Of a stretch of 64,000 nt of DNA, positions 12,817 through 23,609 are shown one piece after another (position 1 is the stretch's first letter; each line of letters starts with the position of its first letter). The stretch lies in assembly GCA_021234155.1 (NCBI GenBank), contig JAJEKV010000030.1:10480525-10544524 (forward strand). The letters are read 5' to 3'. Below the pieces are notes generated by a model. It did not search any database and had not been told where the DNA came from. It was given only the letters and a program-made list of their open reading frames with translations. Origin of the DNA: Isoetes taiwanensis. Lineage: Eukaryota; Streptophyta; Lycopodiopsida; Isoetales; Isoetaceae. A program made the translations under genes and the position numbers.

Positions 12817-12899
12817 ACTCTCCTTCACTTCTTTTTTTTGTTATGCATTTTCTTTTTATAAAATGCCTTTGTTTCTGTTAAATGGCATGGCTGCCATTC

Positions 12900-13340
12900 T
12901 TTTTTCTCATATGATTGCCAATGTGTATACATGCAGATTTCCTGGTATCATTGGAAGGTGTGCAGACTTGTTTTTAGTATAGTGAAGTCATTTGACTCAC
13001 TTAGAATGTTTCTGGCAGCTCAAATGCTCAAATATTTTGAACAGGGCTTTATATGCCCATGTAATCTTTTTTTATGAATATAAACTTTTCTTTTCAAACT
13101 TGTTTGTGTACAAATTATTTTTCCTGCTCTTGTAAGTTCTCTAATTGTGAAGTCACAGGACTCACTAATTCTGTAACAGGTTGTTCAGTATTTCTATGTG
13201 AAATGTTTTGAGGCTCTAAAAGGAAACTTAGCTCTAAACTCAATCACTTATTTATCATAATGTAAGAAATGCCTGACAAATAAGTAAAGATAGCGAGATG
13301 GATAAGAATTGACATTTGAATTTAATATTTTTTGTCTACA
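12900..13340. other. Gene-less AT-rich interval
   Basis: No supported feature was found between the unrecognised frames and the transposase end. Confidence 0.4.
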
Positions 13341-13349
13341 AAAAAACAA

Positions 13350-15744
13350 TCACAGGATCACATGTCCATCCATATTTTCAAATAACACGTGCCTCATTTG
13401 ATCACCTTGTTTTTTTAATGACCTGTTCATGGCTTCTGTTTCATAGTAGTAAATTGGTGGAGGATCATCCTCAATTGGCAGCATGTCCCAGTCCTTGTGT
13501 TCCATTATACAGAAGTTCCAAAGAACACAACATGCGTGTATGATCTTGGAAGCTTTGGCAACATGCACGGGCAAGTGTTTCAGAATTCTGAATTTTTCCT
13601 TAACAATCCCAAATCCATTCTCCACACACACTCTACCCCTACAAATCCTTTTGTAGATGTACTTCATCTAGATGCGGACGTGGGCGCCAAGAACGGGCGG
13701 CTAGGGCGGTTCTGGAGACAGGCCGCTGCCCCTGTTCTCCAAATCCGGCACTGCTGTTGACGAGGGGCTTTGTTTCCAAGATCTTTAGGTGCTAGCAGGG
13801 AATCGGCCGGTTTGCTGGAGGAATTTGGTTTTCTTTTGAAGTCAGGATTTTGAAGCAGCATCAGGGCAGTTCTTCTAGTTTCTTGCCGGTAAGCCTCTAA
13901 CGAGGCAATTTCTCTTCTGCTTCTTTGAGGCATTATGTTTTGCCTGGATGCTTTTCCCTCCAAGCAAAATCACATCGAAAAGGCGTGGATGCCTATAAGA
14001 TGGAGTAAATTTCTAGGCAGATCTAGATAGTGGTGCAGTTCCAGTTTCTTGCAGTTTCAAATTTTAATTATCAGGTTCTTTCACATTTGGTCTTCTCCCT
14101 TTCCTCTTGCTCTTTCTTTCTAGCAGAAAGGGTTGGAGCAGAATTCTTGGGAAAGAATAGAGTGCTTTGATCTAAAATTTACAGTTTTATCATAATATAT
14201 GGGACCATTTGAGATGCCGAGCTAGGGAATTTCTGAATAGGATGACGCTTATATATCTTGAGCCGGACTTCAGAGAGGAGGAGTTCGGTGGCTGGGCTCT
14301 GTGTCTAGCCAATTACAGGCTAACTACTCATATCCCGACAATGCAGCTTCTCTTATGGTGTCATACATCAGCTTGTCAAGTTTAGTGGTTGATGAAATTG
14401 CAGGTTTTGTTCAAATTATGGAAGCATGTGCAGCTTCTTTGAGCAGCGTGGCAGGCTACTCATATTACTCTTCATTTCTTCCCTCTTCTTCTCCACTCTT
14501 GCAAGAGGTTTTCTTTTGAGCAGTAAAGATTTATCTGCAGCCTTTGGAAAGTTTGTATTGGGCTCCTATAGTACTCTATCTAGCTGGGAAGATTGGTATT
14601 TATCATGTAGTACTAGATGGATAGAAGAAGAGGTTGAGTAAAGCACATTAGTACAGAAGCTACGGATATGAGATCTGATCCATATGGGATCTCTGTGCTT
14701 AAACTTTATCTTGTCTGTGAGAGGCCATATGTTGTAATTCTTCCTATCTGTTTAATATAAAAAAACCCCATTCTCTCAAAAAAAAAAAAAAAACAAATCC
14801 TTTTGTTGAACTTACCATAAGCACCCTGATTTTGAGGAAAAACTTTAAGGAGAAAGGGCCTGCTAGAATAGGCTGAGTCACCTAATAGAAGAGGTGGAAT
14901 ATTTACCTGCACATCTTGATCAGTAGGCTGCCCCTTCTTCAGTTTTCTGCCACTAAGAGTCACCACTGGTTCTTGCAAAATTTGTTTGGAGGCAATTTTG
15001 TTATAGATGGAGCTCTTCTTGAACTGGTTTGAATCATGGACTGAACCTATTCTTGTTACACAAACATTTATAAAAAGTCTGCTATGTGTCACAATTCCTT
15101 GCATGAGACATGAATGCCTCTTATGTCTGCTGTAATAGTCTTCCCCATTGTCTTTTTTTGGGTTTCCTCCATAAAAAATATGGGATCAAATCAAGCTGCA
15201 CCATATATATTGGGCAACCCCTGTTGCATCATGGAATTCCTTAATGCACTGAATTAATCTTGCACCTGTAGGCATTGCAACAAAACGTTTGTAAAGCATT
15301 GTCTTCGAAGCCAAAACAAGTGTGATTTTCTTGGTATATTTAAATCTTGTTGCTTTCCCAACATAAAATCTCGGACCGACATGTAAGGGCATGTCCCCGT
15401 GTGCAAGAAAATCTGAGAACCATAGCAACTGCTTTCACGGGATCAACAGGGGGCCTTACTTTAATCTGCAGCCCGACAAGATAGGGCACAATTAAACCTA
15501 CCAATCTCTCAAATGTGGCTCTCTTCATCCTGTAAAATTGGTGCCACATATCATCTTCAAAGGAAGCTATACAATTCCATGCGTGGTTATCAATATTATC
15601 CCATTGTGTTCTCCTGCCTTGGAGCAATCCAAAATCTTCTTGGTGGTCTTCTAACCTGCTGAAACCCGCAACCATTAACGCCAGCAGATCGCAAAAAAAC
15701 ATACCATTGTTGTATTCTAAAACATCATCATCGAGCAGGGTCAT
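13350..15744 (-). pseudogene. PIF/Harbinger transposase (DDE_Tnp_4/HARBI1 type), broken and split by an insertion
   Basis: Minus-strand pieces in order are: 15744-15340, N-terminal part with FYRMKRATFERLVGLIVPYL and RPPVDPVKAVAMVLRF; 15428-15186, KATRFKYTKKITLVL to FHDATGVAQYIW, where the first catalytic-Asp block (GAIDGTHI type) is missing; 15104-14807, GSVHDSNQF and LLGDSAYSSRPFLLK, giving the second and third Asp blocks; 13640-13350, VCVENGFGIVKEKFRILK to IHACCVLWNFCI, the conserved C-terminus. The last two pieces become continuous in frame if the insertion at 13655-14792 is removed. The enzyme would cut and paste a Harbinger element. Frame shifts and the lost first Asp mean it is dead. 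Confidence 0.85.
13655..14792 (+). mobile_element. Retro-insertion with poly(A) and 14-bp target duplication, nested in transposase
   Basis: About 1.14 kb are bounded by the direct repeat ACAAATCCTTTTGT (13641-13654 and 14793-14806). The right end is poly(A) at about 14778-14792, so this is an L1-type target-primed insertion in plus orientation. The body holds no recognised LINE domain. Two short plus frames (14301-14519 and 14426-14641) are rich in Ser and hydrophobic residues and match nothing I recognise. It may be a 5'-truncated LINE 3' region or a retrocopy of a host transcript. Confidence 0.85.
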
Positions 15745-16175
15745 TGGATCTTGAGCTCATTGAGTTCCAATAGCTGCAAAAAGCGATATCTCAGAATGCA
15801 AATCCAGTGTCAAAGCACGAAAAAGCATGGCAATCATACCAAGAATGACCGGATCCATGGTTTAGTGGCGAATCGAAAAAGAATGGGGAGGAAAACTAGA
15901 AATGAATTATCCCACATAGCCGCAGAACCAAGAAATACAGGGCTTGAATATCCCACAATTTGGCCCATTGAACGTTACGATCGAATTATCCCACATTTTC
16001 TCTCGTCGGTAGGAATTGATCGTGATCGAAAATCCGACAAACGAAAAAATCTGCCAATAACAGAGGTCATTAAGCCTCGAGACAATCGTCTCTCCTCTCC
16101 TCCCAAAAAATACGTACATTTCGGGGAGGAACCGGTATGTGACGAGATGGATTTTTTACGAGCATGTGGCCAACC

Positions 16176-16177
<2 letters not shown>

Positions 16178-16249
<72 letters not shown>
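16178..16249. repeat. (GA)n microsatellite
   Basis: A run of GA dinucleotides of about 70 bp. It abuts the 3' region of the minus-strand LINE that follows, as the GA tract at 10332 abuts another copy's end. Confidence 0.95.
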
Positions 16250-16251
<2 letters not shown>

Positions 16252-16254
16252 TAT

Positions 16255-18735
16255 TTTTACGTCAGTAGCACAAGCCAAAGATCCCTTTAGGATATCGGCG
16301 CTCCCTCTTCAAGGAGCACCACCCCTACAAGGATACGGGGGCCAAAGGTCCTAGAGAGAGCAAAGCAGCGATTACTACCAGGATTAAAAACCCCCGCCCC
16401 CGGGGTTTTGGGAAAAACTTAGTAGCAATAAGGATGCTTTGACATACTTTGCGCTTATATACATAATCACAAGTAATACTGAGGTTAATGTCGGACGGGG
16501 GCATAACGAGTCCACGTATCCATTACCTCCCAGAGGTACGATCCCAACAAGCCTCACAGAGGCCGGTGCTTTCGAGGGTCATCGCGGGGGCTGATGGGGC
16601 ACAACTAACCGAGCATCTAGAGCCCGATATGCTTGTGCGCCGACAGGGCCGGAGGGCGTGACTTTCATCCTCAATGGCGCCTGCTGGCGGCCGGCGGACT
16701 CTGTCCCTCACGCGGCGGCTCCGAATCCATCTCCCCGTGTCTCAATGCGGGGTGGTGTGCACTGTCTTGAATGGAAGCAATTACCTGGCGCTTTTTCATG
16801 GGTAGATGGGTGCGGCGGTAGTGGTGTAGACCCCTCGTGAGCATGGGATTAACCTGCCGTCGATAATTTGCCACCTTGACATGTGACCGGGGCCTCTGCA
16901 TCCCAAAGCTTGGCCATGAAGCAAGCATCCAAATCTTGCTTCAAGGCGGCTGCGTTCCTTCGGTGTATGCACCGGTCCACATCGTGTGCTGCACATTCCA
17001 TCGCGAGAACCACCGGGCTTGCTTGTCTTTCCAGCCCGAGGCTTTGAGTCGATCTTGGGCCCATCGCCAATTGCCAAAGCAAGGTTGGGCAGCCGGGCTT
17101 CATCCATAGCCACCACCTTACGGAAGTAAATAATGTGACGTTCCAGTAGCAGCCCTCGTAATGGAAGGAAGCATGTCTATTGGAGCAAGATCGATATGGG
17201 ACCGTGGATTTCACTCCCGTGCGGGCCAAGAAGGCCTTACAGTACTGCTCTAGATCGTTCCAAGTGGCGAGGGATATCACCGGCCCCACACTTCTGCCCC
17301 ATAGAGAAGGACCGGTTCAACCAAGACCACGAACAAGTGTGCCTCCGTGACCCCATGCATACAATACGCCTTGTTTTGTTGTTTTGCATTGCATACTGGG
17401 GCTTTCCGACCGCAGCGACCCGATAACGATGGATGCATCCCAAAGTGTGGTAGTAGAAAACTCAATGCCCAAATACTTATAAGATCGAGCCACCTCCACT
17501 ACACCTTACCGGTAAGTGAATGAGGGAAGGCGTGGGTGCCGGGATGATGGGACCCGGCGACACCCTCGTCTTGGCCAAGTTAACTCTCATGCCGTGAATT
17601 GGCGAGAAAGTGTCCAAAGCATCCGGTGGCGTTGCATGTCCTCTAGGGTATATCGCGGCAGGTCAACATCATCGGCATATATGAGTTGCGGATTATGTGG
17701 TGCATCAATTGGCCCCCCAGGTGCTCATCTAGCCATTCTTCTAGCTGGTCAATGTACAAGCGAAGAGCGTCGGGGATAGAGGGGCAGCCCGGGCGCACCC
17801 CAATGCTACTAACAACGGGCTCCCTCGGCGATTGTGAGGCGGCCCAGGAGCAAGCCTCAGATAGAATGCGTATATAGCATTCTACGCAAGTCGACGGGGG
17901 TCCCCGGTATCTCAATCGTCCCACAACTTATCCCGAGGCACCGTGTCAAAAGCCTTTGCGAAATCCACAAAACAACGATGCGAGGTTAAAGTTGATTCCG
18001 GCTATCCTCTATGAGTGTTCGCAGAGTGAAGATATGGTCAATAGTAGAATCTTTGGGGGTGGAAGCACACTTTGCATGAGAGCCCGCACTTCTCCATCCT
18101 CGCGCCCAAAGTGTGAGTCGCTCAAGAATCCCGGCAAGCAACTTGGCAAAGCCGAAGCCCGACCATAATGGTGCGATAGTTGGTTGGGCGTGGGGGTCCC
18201 CCGCTTTGTATATGGGCACAACTCTCTTGGTAGTCGGTCTTGGGGAAGCCTTCTGCAATGCCTTGTTGAAGAGTCTTTGTAGAAGAACCGGCACCATTGG
18301 GGGCCCGACCCACTTGAGAAGCTTCGCACGCATACCATCCAAATCTGGCGCCTTCCCTTTAGCGGCGTTGCGGGCCCATTATGACATCGCCTTCCGGTAA
18401 TGACCCGGTCTTGGCCTGTCTGGGAGTCTTGTTGCGGCTTCCCATTGGGTCATACACCGGCTGCAAGTATCTCACCCATTGTTCCGGGTAATATTTCACA
18501 TGGGCATGTGCGGGCTTACTCAAGACCTTTCTCCAGAAGGCCCTAGGGTGGCGGTCTAGTAGACCAAACATCTGTTGCTGGTGCTCCGCAAGGTACCTGG
18601 CTTTCTTGGTCTTGAGGAAGGAGCGGTATTGACGGACGGCCTGCGGGCGAATGGTGGGGTCCAGCACTTGGCGGAGCCATCGTTTCAGCTCCCGACATTC
18701 GTCATCGAACCAGTGATTGCGGAGGAAGGTGCACT
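16255..18735 (-). mobile_element. LINE with RT domain, decayed (same family as 3785-5230)
   Basis: Minus-strand fragments in order: 18667-18359, pre-RT region (RHPRAFWRKVLSKP); 18342-18009, RT fingers (GMRAKLLKWVGPP, VVPIYKAGDPH, ERLTLWARGWR); about 17990-17640, FAKAFDTVPRD then GVRPGCPSIP and RLYIDQLEEWL; 17499-17317, thumb (SYKYLGIEFSTT). The palm blocks are those of LINE RTs. Many stops and shifts are present. The 3' region holds the structured module at 16365-16430. The 5' endonuclease is absent, so the copy is truncated near 18735. Confidence 0.85.
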
Positions 18736-18739
18736 ACCA

Positions 18740-19652
18740 CCCCAAAACTGGGTCCACAAGTTGTTTTTCAGTGTCTTTTTTGCTAAAAAACAACACCAAA
18801 AAACTACGTGTTGTTTTTTGTCCGGATTTGCTAGAAACAACGTGTAGTTTTTAACTAAATTTTTATACATGTAGTTTTTCGCTGCAAAATCTCTACACGT
18901 AGAATTTTTCCAAAATTATCTGCACGTAGAAATTAACATATGTTTCTACATGTTGTTTTCCGGAAGTAGCTGTAGGTTTCAAGTGTTGCTTTCTTAAAAA
19001 ATAGACATGTGGTTTTTAATGAAACTTAAAGGTCCATATGTTATTTTTAAATGTTGTTTTGCAAAAAAACACCACTAAAAAATCACGTAGAGAATTATGT
19101 CCGACTTTGCTAGAAACAATGCGTAGTTTCCTGGGTTTTTTTTATAACTATGTTATTTTTAAGTATTGGTTTCATCAAAAAATGATATGTGGTTTTAAGG
19201 AAGAAATGTGTTTTTCTAAAAATAAATGTTGCTTTCGAGTATTGTTTTACATAGATTCTACATGTGGTTTTATAGATATAAATATTTTTTAATGTTGTTT
19301 CGTATAAAATTCACATGTGGTTAAATATTTTCAAGTGTTAGTTTCGGGTGTTGTTTTTTTAATTAAAGGCATGGTTTTAAAAAAAAGGCATCATGTTGAA
19401 AAAATAAAAATAGGTGTTGTTTATTAGATTTTTTGAACAAAGTCGCTTGCAACGTTCAACTTGATGGGGGCTATTAAATTTTTTTGAAGAAAATGGCTTG
19501 CAACTTTAGATGGTGCAAAACAAACAATGATGTTTAAAATTTGTTACAACACAACAAAGAATATGTTAAACAAAAGCAAAACAATTTACAACTGAATAGT
19601 AATGTATAGTGTCAAGTTGATTTGGAAAATAATAAGTGGCATTTTCAGAAAA
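18740..19652. repeat. AT-rich degenerate repeat tract
   Basis: Words such as TGTTGTTTTT, ACATGTGGTTTT and AACAACGTGTAGTTTTT recur irregularly through about 18760-19440, suggesting an old degenerate tandem array. No gene. The right end of the interval is the target site of the LTR element. Confidence 0.4.
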
Positions 19653-19657
19653 GTATC

Positions 19658-21086
19658 TGTGACGTTCCAGCATAACATACGGTATGAATACGTATATTAT
19701 ACTGACACGTCACTAGTACATGTCGACTCAGACGACATGTACACGGCGACCGTAAAGGGTAGTACCCTAGGGTACGACCTTGTGAACCATTATATTGCAC
19801 ATGTTAAGGCCACATGTGAATATAATATCCTTTGCCATGTGGCAATAGCCCATTGACCAAAAAGGGCCCAGCCCTAAATTCGTGGGCATAAAGGGGCATA
19901 AACCCTAAAAGGGAAACCCTTTCGGTTTCCAGCTCCTATAGGTCGGATTGCAGCAGCTTTGGGCGCCATTTTGCCTGAAGAGTAGCAGAGGAGTCGGAAT
20001 TCATAGGTTGCAGCTCGATCCAGGACCAGCAGTCTCGAGATCCAGCACCATTCATTCTTAGCTATAGGCGACCCCTACAGCCTAAGAATGATAGGAACTA
20101 ACAAAGGAACCTAACCATGTAAGATTAGGTAGATTAGAATAGATGTATTCTATTATTTCAGTTCTGTTGTGATGTTGTTTTGACATTCTATGCGCCACTC
20201 TTGTGTATTGGGAAGGGGGGTAGAGACCCAGAGCCCAAGTAGTTGGATGATCCTAGTTTTAGCCCATTAATTCCCAATTAATGCGGCCTTGGCTGTGGGT
20301 GGCGGAGCTAGACCGGCTGACAAGGGAGGGCTTGTCTAATCACGGTTGATCCCGCTGGCGCGTAACGACGGCCGGGGAACGCTGTGAGCTAGGCCTAATA
20401 CCACAACGCTGCGTGAGGCGGGGGTATGGGCTCGACACTCGTGGGGTGATGCGTCACCTTCCAGTGAGTTGAAGTCGAATACGAGCAGTGGCTCTCTAGC
20501 TCGCCTGTGATTGGCATGAACCTTCTGGAGGGGAGTGATCCCCTCCTGCCTCATCGGGGCTGGGGAGATGCAAACCAGTAGCAGTATCCCCTCTGGCGGT
20601 CAGGCTCCAATACTTTTCAGCCTATCTGCAAAGTATGCACAGGAGGGGCGGATGGAGTGGACTACCCAACGACCATGTTCCTATGCCAGCCAAATCCATT
20701 TGCCATGAATTACATGCATTGCTATCCGGAGACCCCAAGCCGTCGGGTCTTTCCCCATGAGTCCGAGCACGGGTAGGTTTTCCCCATGTTATGTTGATGT
20801 ACTGATGTGTTGTTGCAGCTACTGTGATATGGTGGACCACCCTTCGAGGTGGGTATGTTATTGTTGATTGATGTCATGTGCTCATGTTTTGTTTACGCTT
20901 CGCGGCTAGGTCGATCCCGAGGGAGGCGGGATGAATGACCGCGTCCATTCTTCCCGTCGGGTTCTTGGCCACCATCAAGGGCCCGATGTTAGGTGGACGG
21001 CCTCATGTCGTGGCGAATCTTTGGTTTGAGGATGATCTCCGGTTTGTATCTGATCGGGGCATCGTTATATGAGCCGGGCCGTCTAA
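19658..21086 (+). repeat. 5' LTR
   Basis: This 1.43-kb repeat begins TGTGACGTTCC and matches 28722-30290. It contains a palindrome at 19716-19742 and a GGGTAGTACCC inverted repeat near 19758. It lacks about 100 bp present in the 3' LTR around 29115-29215. Promoter function is expected from position, with TATA-like ATAAAGGGGCATAAA near 19890, but is unproven. Confidence 0.92.
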
Positions 21087-21101
21087 TGGTATCGAAGCTC
21101 C
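21087..21101 (+). promoter_or_regulatory. Primer-binding site
   Basis: TGGTATCGAAGCTCC starts directly after the 5' LTR. It resembles the initiator-Met tRNA complement TGGTATCAGAGC with two internal differences. Position and the TGG start are as required for tRNA-primed minus-strand synthesis. Confidence 0.75.
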
Positions 21102-21284
21102 GATCTTGGCGGACCCGGGATCGAAAGCGGCCAAAAAACCCTATAGGAACTAACTCATCTAGACATTCAGTCTTGGAGGTAAAAGCCAAAGCACAAACCT
21201 CGAGTAGCGGGAAAATTTTTTCCTGGGGTAGAGAACATAGGCACTTAAGAGATCCTACTAAATTTCAGGCACTTTTGGCCAATG

Positions 21285-21778
21285 ACTCCAAGAGTGCGCC
21301 AGGAGCATGTTAGGTTCAGACCTAATGGCCCTCTCGCGCACTCTTAGAGTAGTCACCCCATATGAACCCTAGAACTTGGCCTTAGGAACTCCAAATGGTA
21401 AAATAAAAGATGAAATCCCAATCAAAAAGCTCGAAATAGCTAGAATTATATGTTAAAACATCGAAAAACATTAAGTACAAGTCACTTTTGGAACAATGAC
21501 TCCAAGAGTGCGCCAGAGTATAGTTAGGTCCCGACCTAACCCCCTCCTCGCGCACTCTTAGAGTCATCCCTAAAAGTGACCTCAAAAATTGATCATAACT
21601 TACTCAAATGGTAAAGGTAATAATAGAATCTTGCTTAGAATGCTTACATTAGTGGGAAACGCATGTTAATTTGTTTAAATTGGATAAGTTTAAAGCAAAA
21701 AGAGGTCCACACCTCTAAGGATGCAACAGGGCATAGTTAGGTCTGGACTTAACACGCTCCTCGCGCATGCTCAGAAGG
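21285..21778 (+). repeat. Three hairpin-bearing ~212-bp repeats upstream of the H3-like ORF
   Basis: Hairpins lie at 21285-21350, 21496-21567 and 21713-21778, with starts 211 and 217 bp apart. The outer stem is CTCCAAGAGTGCGC paired with GCGCACTCTTAGAG. An inner stem is GTTAGGT paired with ACCTAAC. The second copy has a further outer stem GTCACTTTT/AAAAGTGAC (21481-21489 with 21572-21580). The third copy is degenerate. They lie in the untranslated leader, where packaging or translation signals would be expected. Confidence 0.85.
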
Positions 21779-21999
21779 GTTCGAGGAAAAATAGTTGAAG
21801 AAGACCCAGCTTCGATTCGGGATATAGAGGATTTCACCAACAAACCAAGAAAATAAGCACTTAGGCCAAACCCTAAAATTTAACCCTATAAATTAAGTGG
21901 ACTCAGACCTCATTTTTTAGGGTTTCCCACGTTGTCCTTCGAGCTTGTCCCAACAGGCGATCTTCCGGCGCCCTGATCCAAATCGAACTCTGTCAAACA

Positions 22000-23184
22000 A
22001 TGGCTAGGACGAAGCAGACCGCTCCTAAGGTAAGCAACGATGATAAGCCCAGTGCCCAAGTCCTCGCCGCCGAGCAGAAACTCAAAGATGCCGAAGAGAA
22101 ACTGAAGGCCGACATGGAGAGGAGACCTAGATACTACCGAAATCTAGAGAAGAGGCGGAAGAGAGAAGAGAAGTCCAAGAGGAAAGAAGAGAAGGCAAAG
22201 AGGAAAGAGGAAAAAGCAAAGAGGAGAGAGGAGAGGGCAAGGAAGAAAGCACAGGGAGCAGCCGAGGAGGCCGAAGAAGACCAAGGGCGCGAACAGGGAA
22301 CGAAGAGCAGGGAAGAACACCACAGGAAAGGCAAAAGGGTGATGACAGACGAGCCCCCGCAGAAGAAGAGGAGGAGCTCGGTCGACATCGTCATCGATGA
22401 ACGACCCGAAGGCGACCAACCTCCATCGTCGTCGGAAGATTCGAGGGACGCGCAGAACTTCTTGGAAGAAGTACTTGTAGGAACAAGAGAATCCTCGCAG
22501 AAGAACAAGAACAATCATCCTGAGACAGATGAACCCCAAGAGGAGGGCCAAACCCCAGCCCAAGACCCGGCAGGACCCCAGAATGAACTACCCCCGCCAA
22601 TGCCTCCACTGTTTTCGCAATGGCAAGAAGCAAGGAAGCTAGATGCAGACAAAGCAGCACCAAACAAGGCGAAGAAAACGGCCAGAGAATCATACACTTT
22701 AGGGCCCGAGAGGAGGTACCAGAAAGAGTTAGCAAACTATACCGTATATAAGAGGATGCACACCGAGTACAGTGCCTATTACGAGGCACACAAGGTAAAA
22801 TATATTGAAGGAGGGCGGCCAACACGTGAGACACTCCAGCTGACACCCCCACCAGAGCTTTCGGACCCCCCACAGAAGCCCAAGAGAAGATCCCAAAATT
22901 CAGTATTTGGGAAAGCCTTGCGAGAAATCCGACACTTCCAACGGAGTTACGGATTTCTTATTCCCAGAGCTGCATTCCAGAGATTTGTCCGGGAGATTTT
23001 GTGGGATTTCGACCCCGACAAGCGAGTAACCAACGACATGTTACTCGCTTTACAAGAAGCAGCAGAGATGGAGGCCGTGCAACACTTCGAAGATTCACTG
23101 GCATGCACGGTCCATGCAAAAAGAGTCACGCTTCAGCCAAAGGACATGAGATTGGCTAAATACATCAAGAGGACAGATAAATAG
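22000..23184 (+). CDS. Histone H3-like protein with giant charged N-terminal region, encoded inside an LTR retrotransposon
   Basis: The 394-residue ORF begins MARTKQTAPK, identical to histone H3 through A7, keeping the K4 and K9 equivalents but with R8 changed to Pro. Residues about 40-95 are a repeated Lys/Arg/Glu run (KRKEEKAKRKEEKAKRREE), probably a single charged helix. Residues 100-300 are acidic, Pro-rich and disordered-looking, with basic patches such as QKKRR. Residues 301-394 are an H3 histone fold: ALREIRHFQRS (alphaN), AAFQRFVREILWDF (alpha1), LLALQEAAEMEAVQHFED (alpha2), HAKRVTLQPKDMRLA (loop 2-alpha3). Loop 1 has the canonical H3 length, without the extra residues usual in CENH3. 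Canonical H3 has 135 residues. The ORF is intronless, has a good start context and sits where gag would be. Nucleosome incorporation or chromatin-reader decoy activity is inference. Confidence 0.92.
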   Translation: MARTKQTAPKVSNDDKPSAQVLAAEQKLKDAEEKLKADMERRPRYYRNLEKRRKREEKSKRKEEKAKRKEEKAKRREERARKKAQGAAEEAEEDQGREQGTKSREEHHRKGKRVMTDEPPQKKRRSSVDIVIDERPEGDQPPSSSEDSRDAQNFLEEVLVGTRESSQKNKNNHPETDEPQEEGQTPAQDPAGPQNELPPPMPPLFSQWQEARKLDADKAAPNKAKKTARESYTLGPERRYQKELANYTVYKRMHTEYSAYYEAHKVKYIEGGRPTRETLQLTPPPELSDPPQKPKRRSQNSVFGKALREIRHFQRSYGFLIPRAAFQRFVREILWDFDPDKRVTNDMLLALQEAAEMEAVQHFEDSLACTVHAKRVTLQPKDMRLAKYIKRTDK

Positions 23185-23326
23185 AACAGAAGCTACTTTT
23201 TGTAACTGACAGGCTTATATGTAGTGTATGAAAATTTTGAATAACAAAGATATATGGTCGTCTAAAAATGTGTATTTCATTAGGGACAGTATTAGATCTG
23301 GAGCAAATGCGACATTTGGCCAACAC

Positions 23327-23602
23327 CTCCAAGAGTGCGCCAGAGCATAGTTAGGTCCCAACCTAACCCCCTCCTCGTGCACTCTTAGAGTCATCCAGCC
23401 AACTGGGGCCATGGTTAGCCCTACTTGCTCCAAACGTAGTAAATAAACAAAGAAACTTGCATTTAGGAAGAAAATTAATAGAAATTTAACCCTTCCAGCT
23501 TATTCTTGGCATCCATTAGGCAGAGATAGGCCAATACCTCCAAGAGTGCGCCAGAGGCCACTTAGGTCCCAACCTAACACCCCCCTCGCGCACTCTTAGA
23601 GG
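23327..23602 (+). repeat. Two hairpin-bearing repeats downstream of the H3-like ORF
   Basis: Hairpins at 23327-23390 and 23537-23602 match those upstream of the ORF: outer stem CTCCAAGAGTGCGC with its complement and inner GTTAGGT/ACCTAAC. Starts are 210 bp apart, the same period as upstream. The ORF thus sits inside an interrupted array of one repeat unit. Confidence 0.88.
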
Positions 23603-23609
23603 CGTCCGA

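Noticed and set aside
15751-16354. Arg-Glu repeat ORFs on the plus strand
   Set aside because: Their repeat portion is the GA microsatellite at 16178-16249, and the remainder has no recognisable motif.
22134-22873. Antisense ORFs opposite the H3-like gene
   Set aside because: Phe/Leu/Ser-rich mirror frames of a Lys/Glu-rich coding strand, with no independent support.
22000-23184. Calling the H3-like protein the plant's CENH3
   Set aside because: Loop 1 has the canonical H3 length, the N-terminus is that of canonical H3, and the gene lies inside a retrotransposon. The long tail alone does not make it CENH3.
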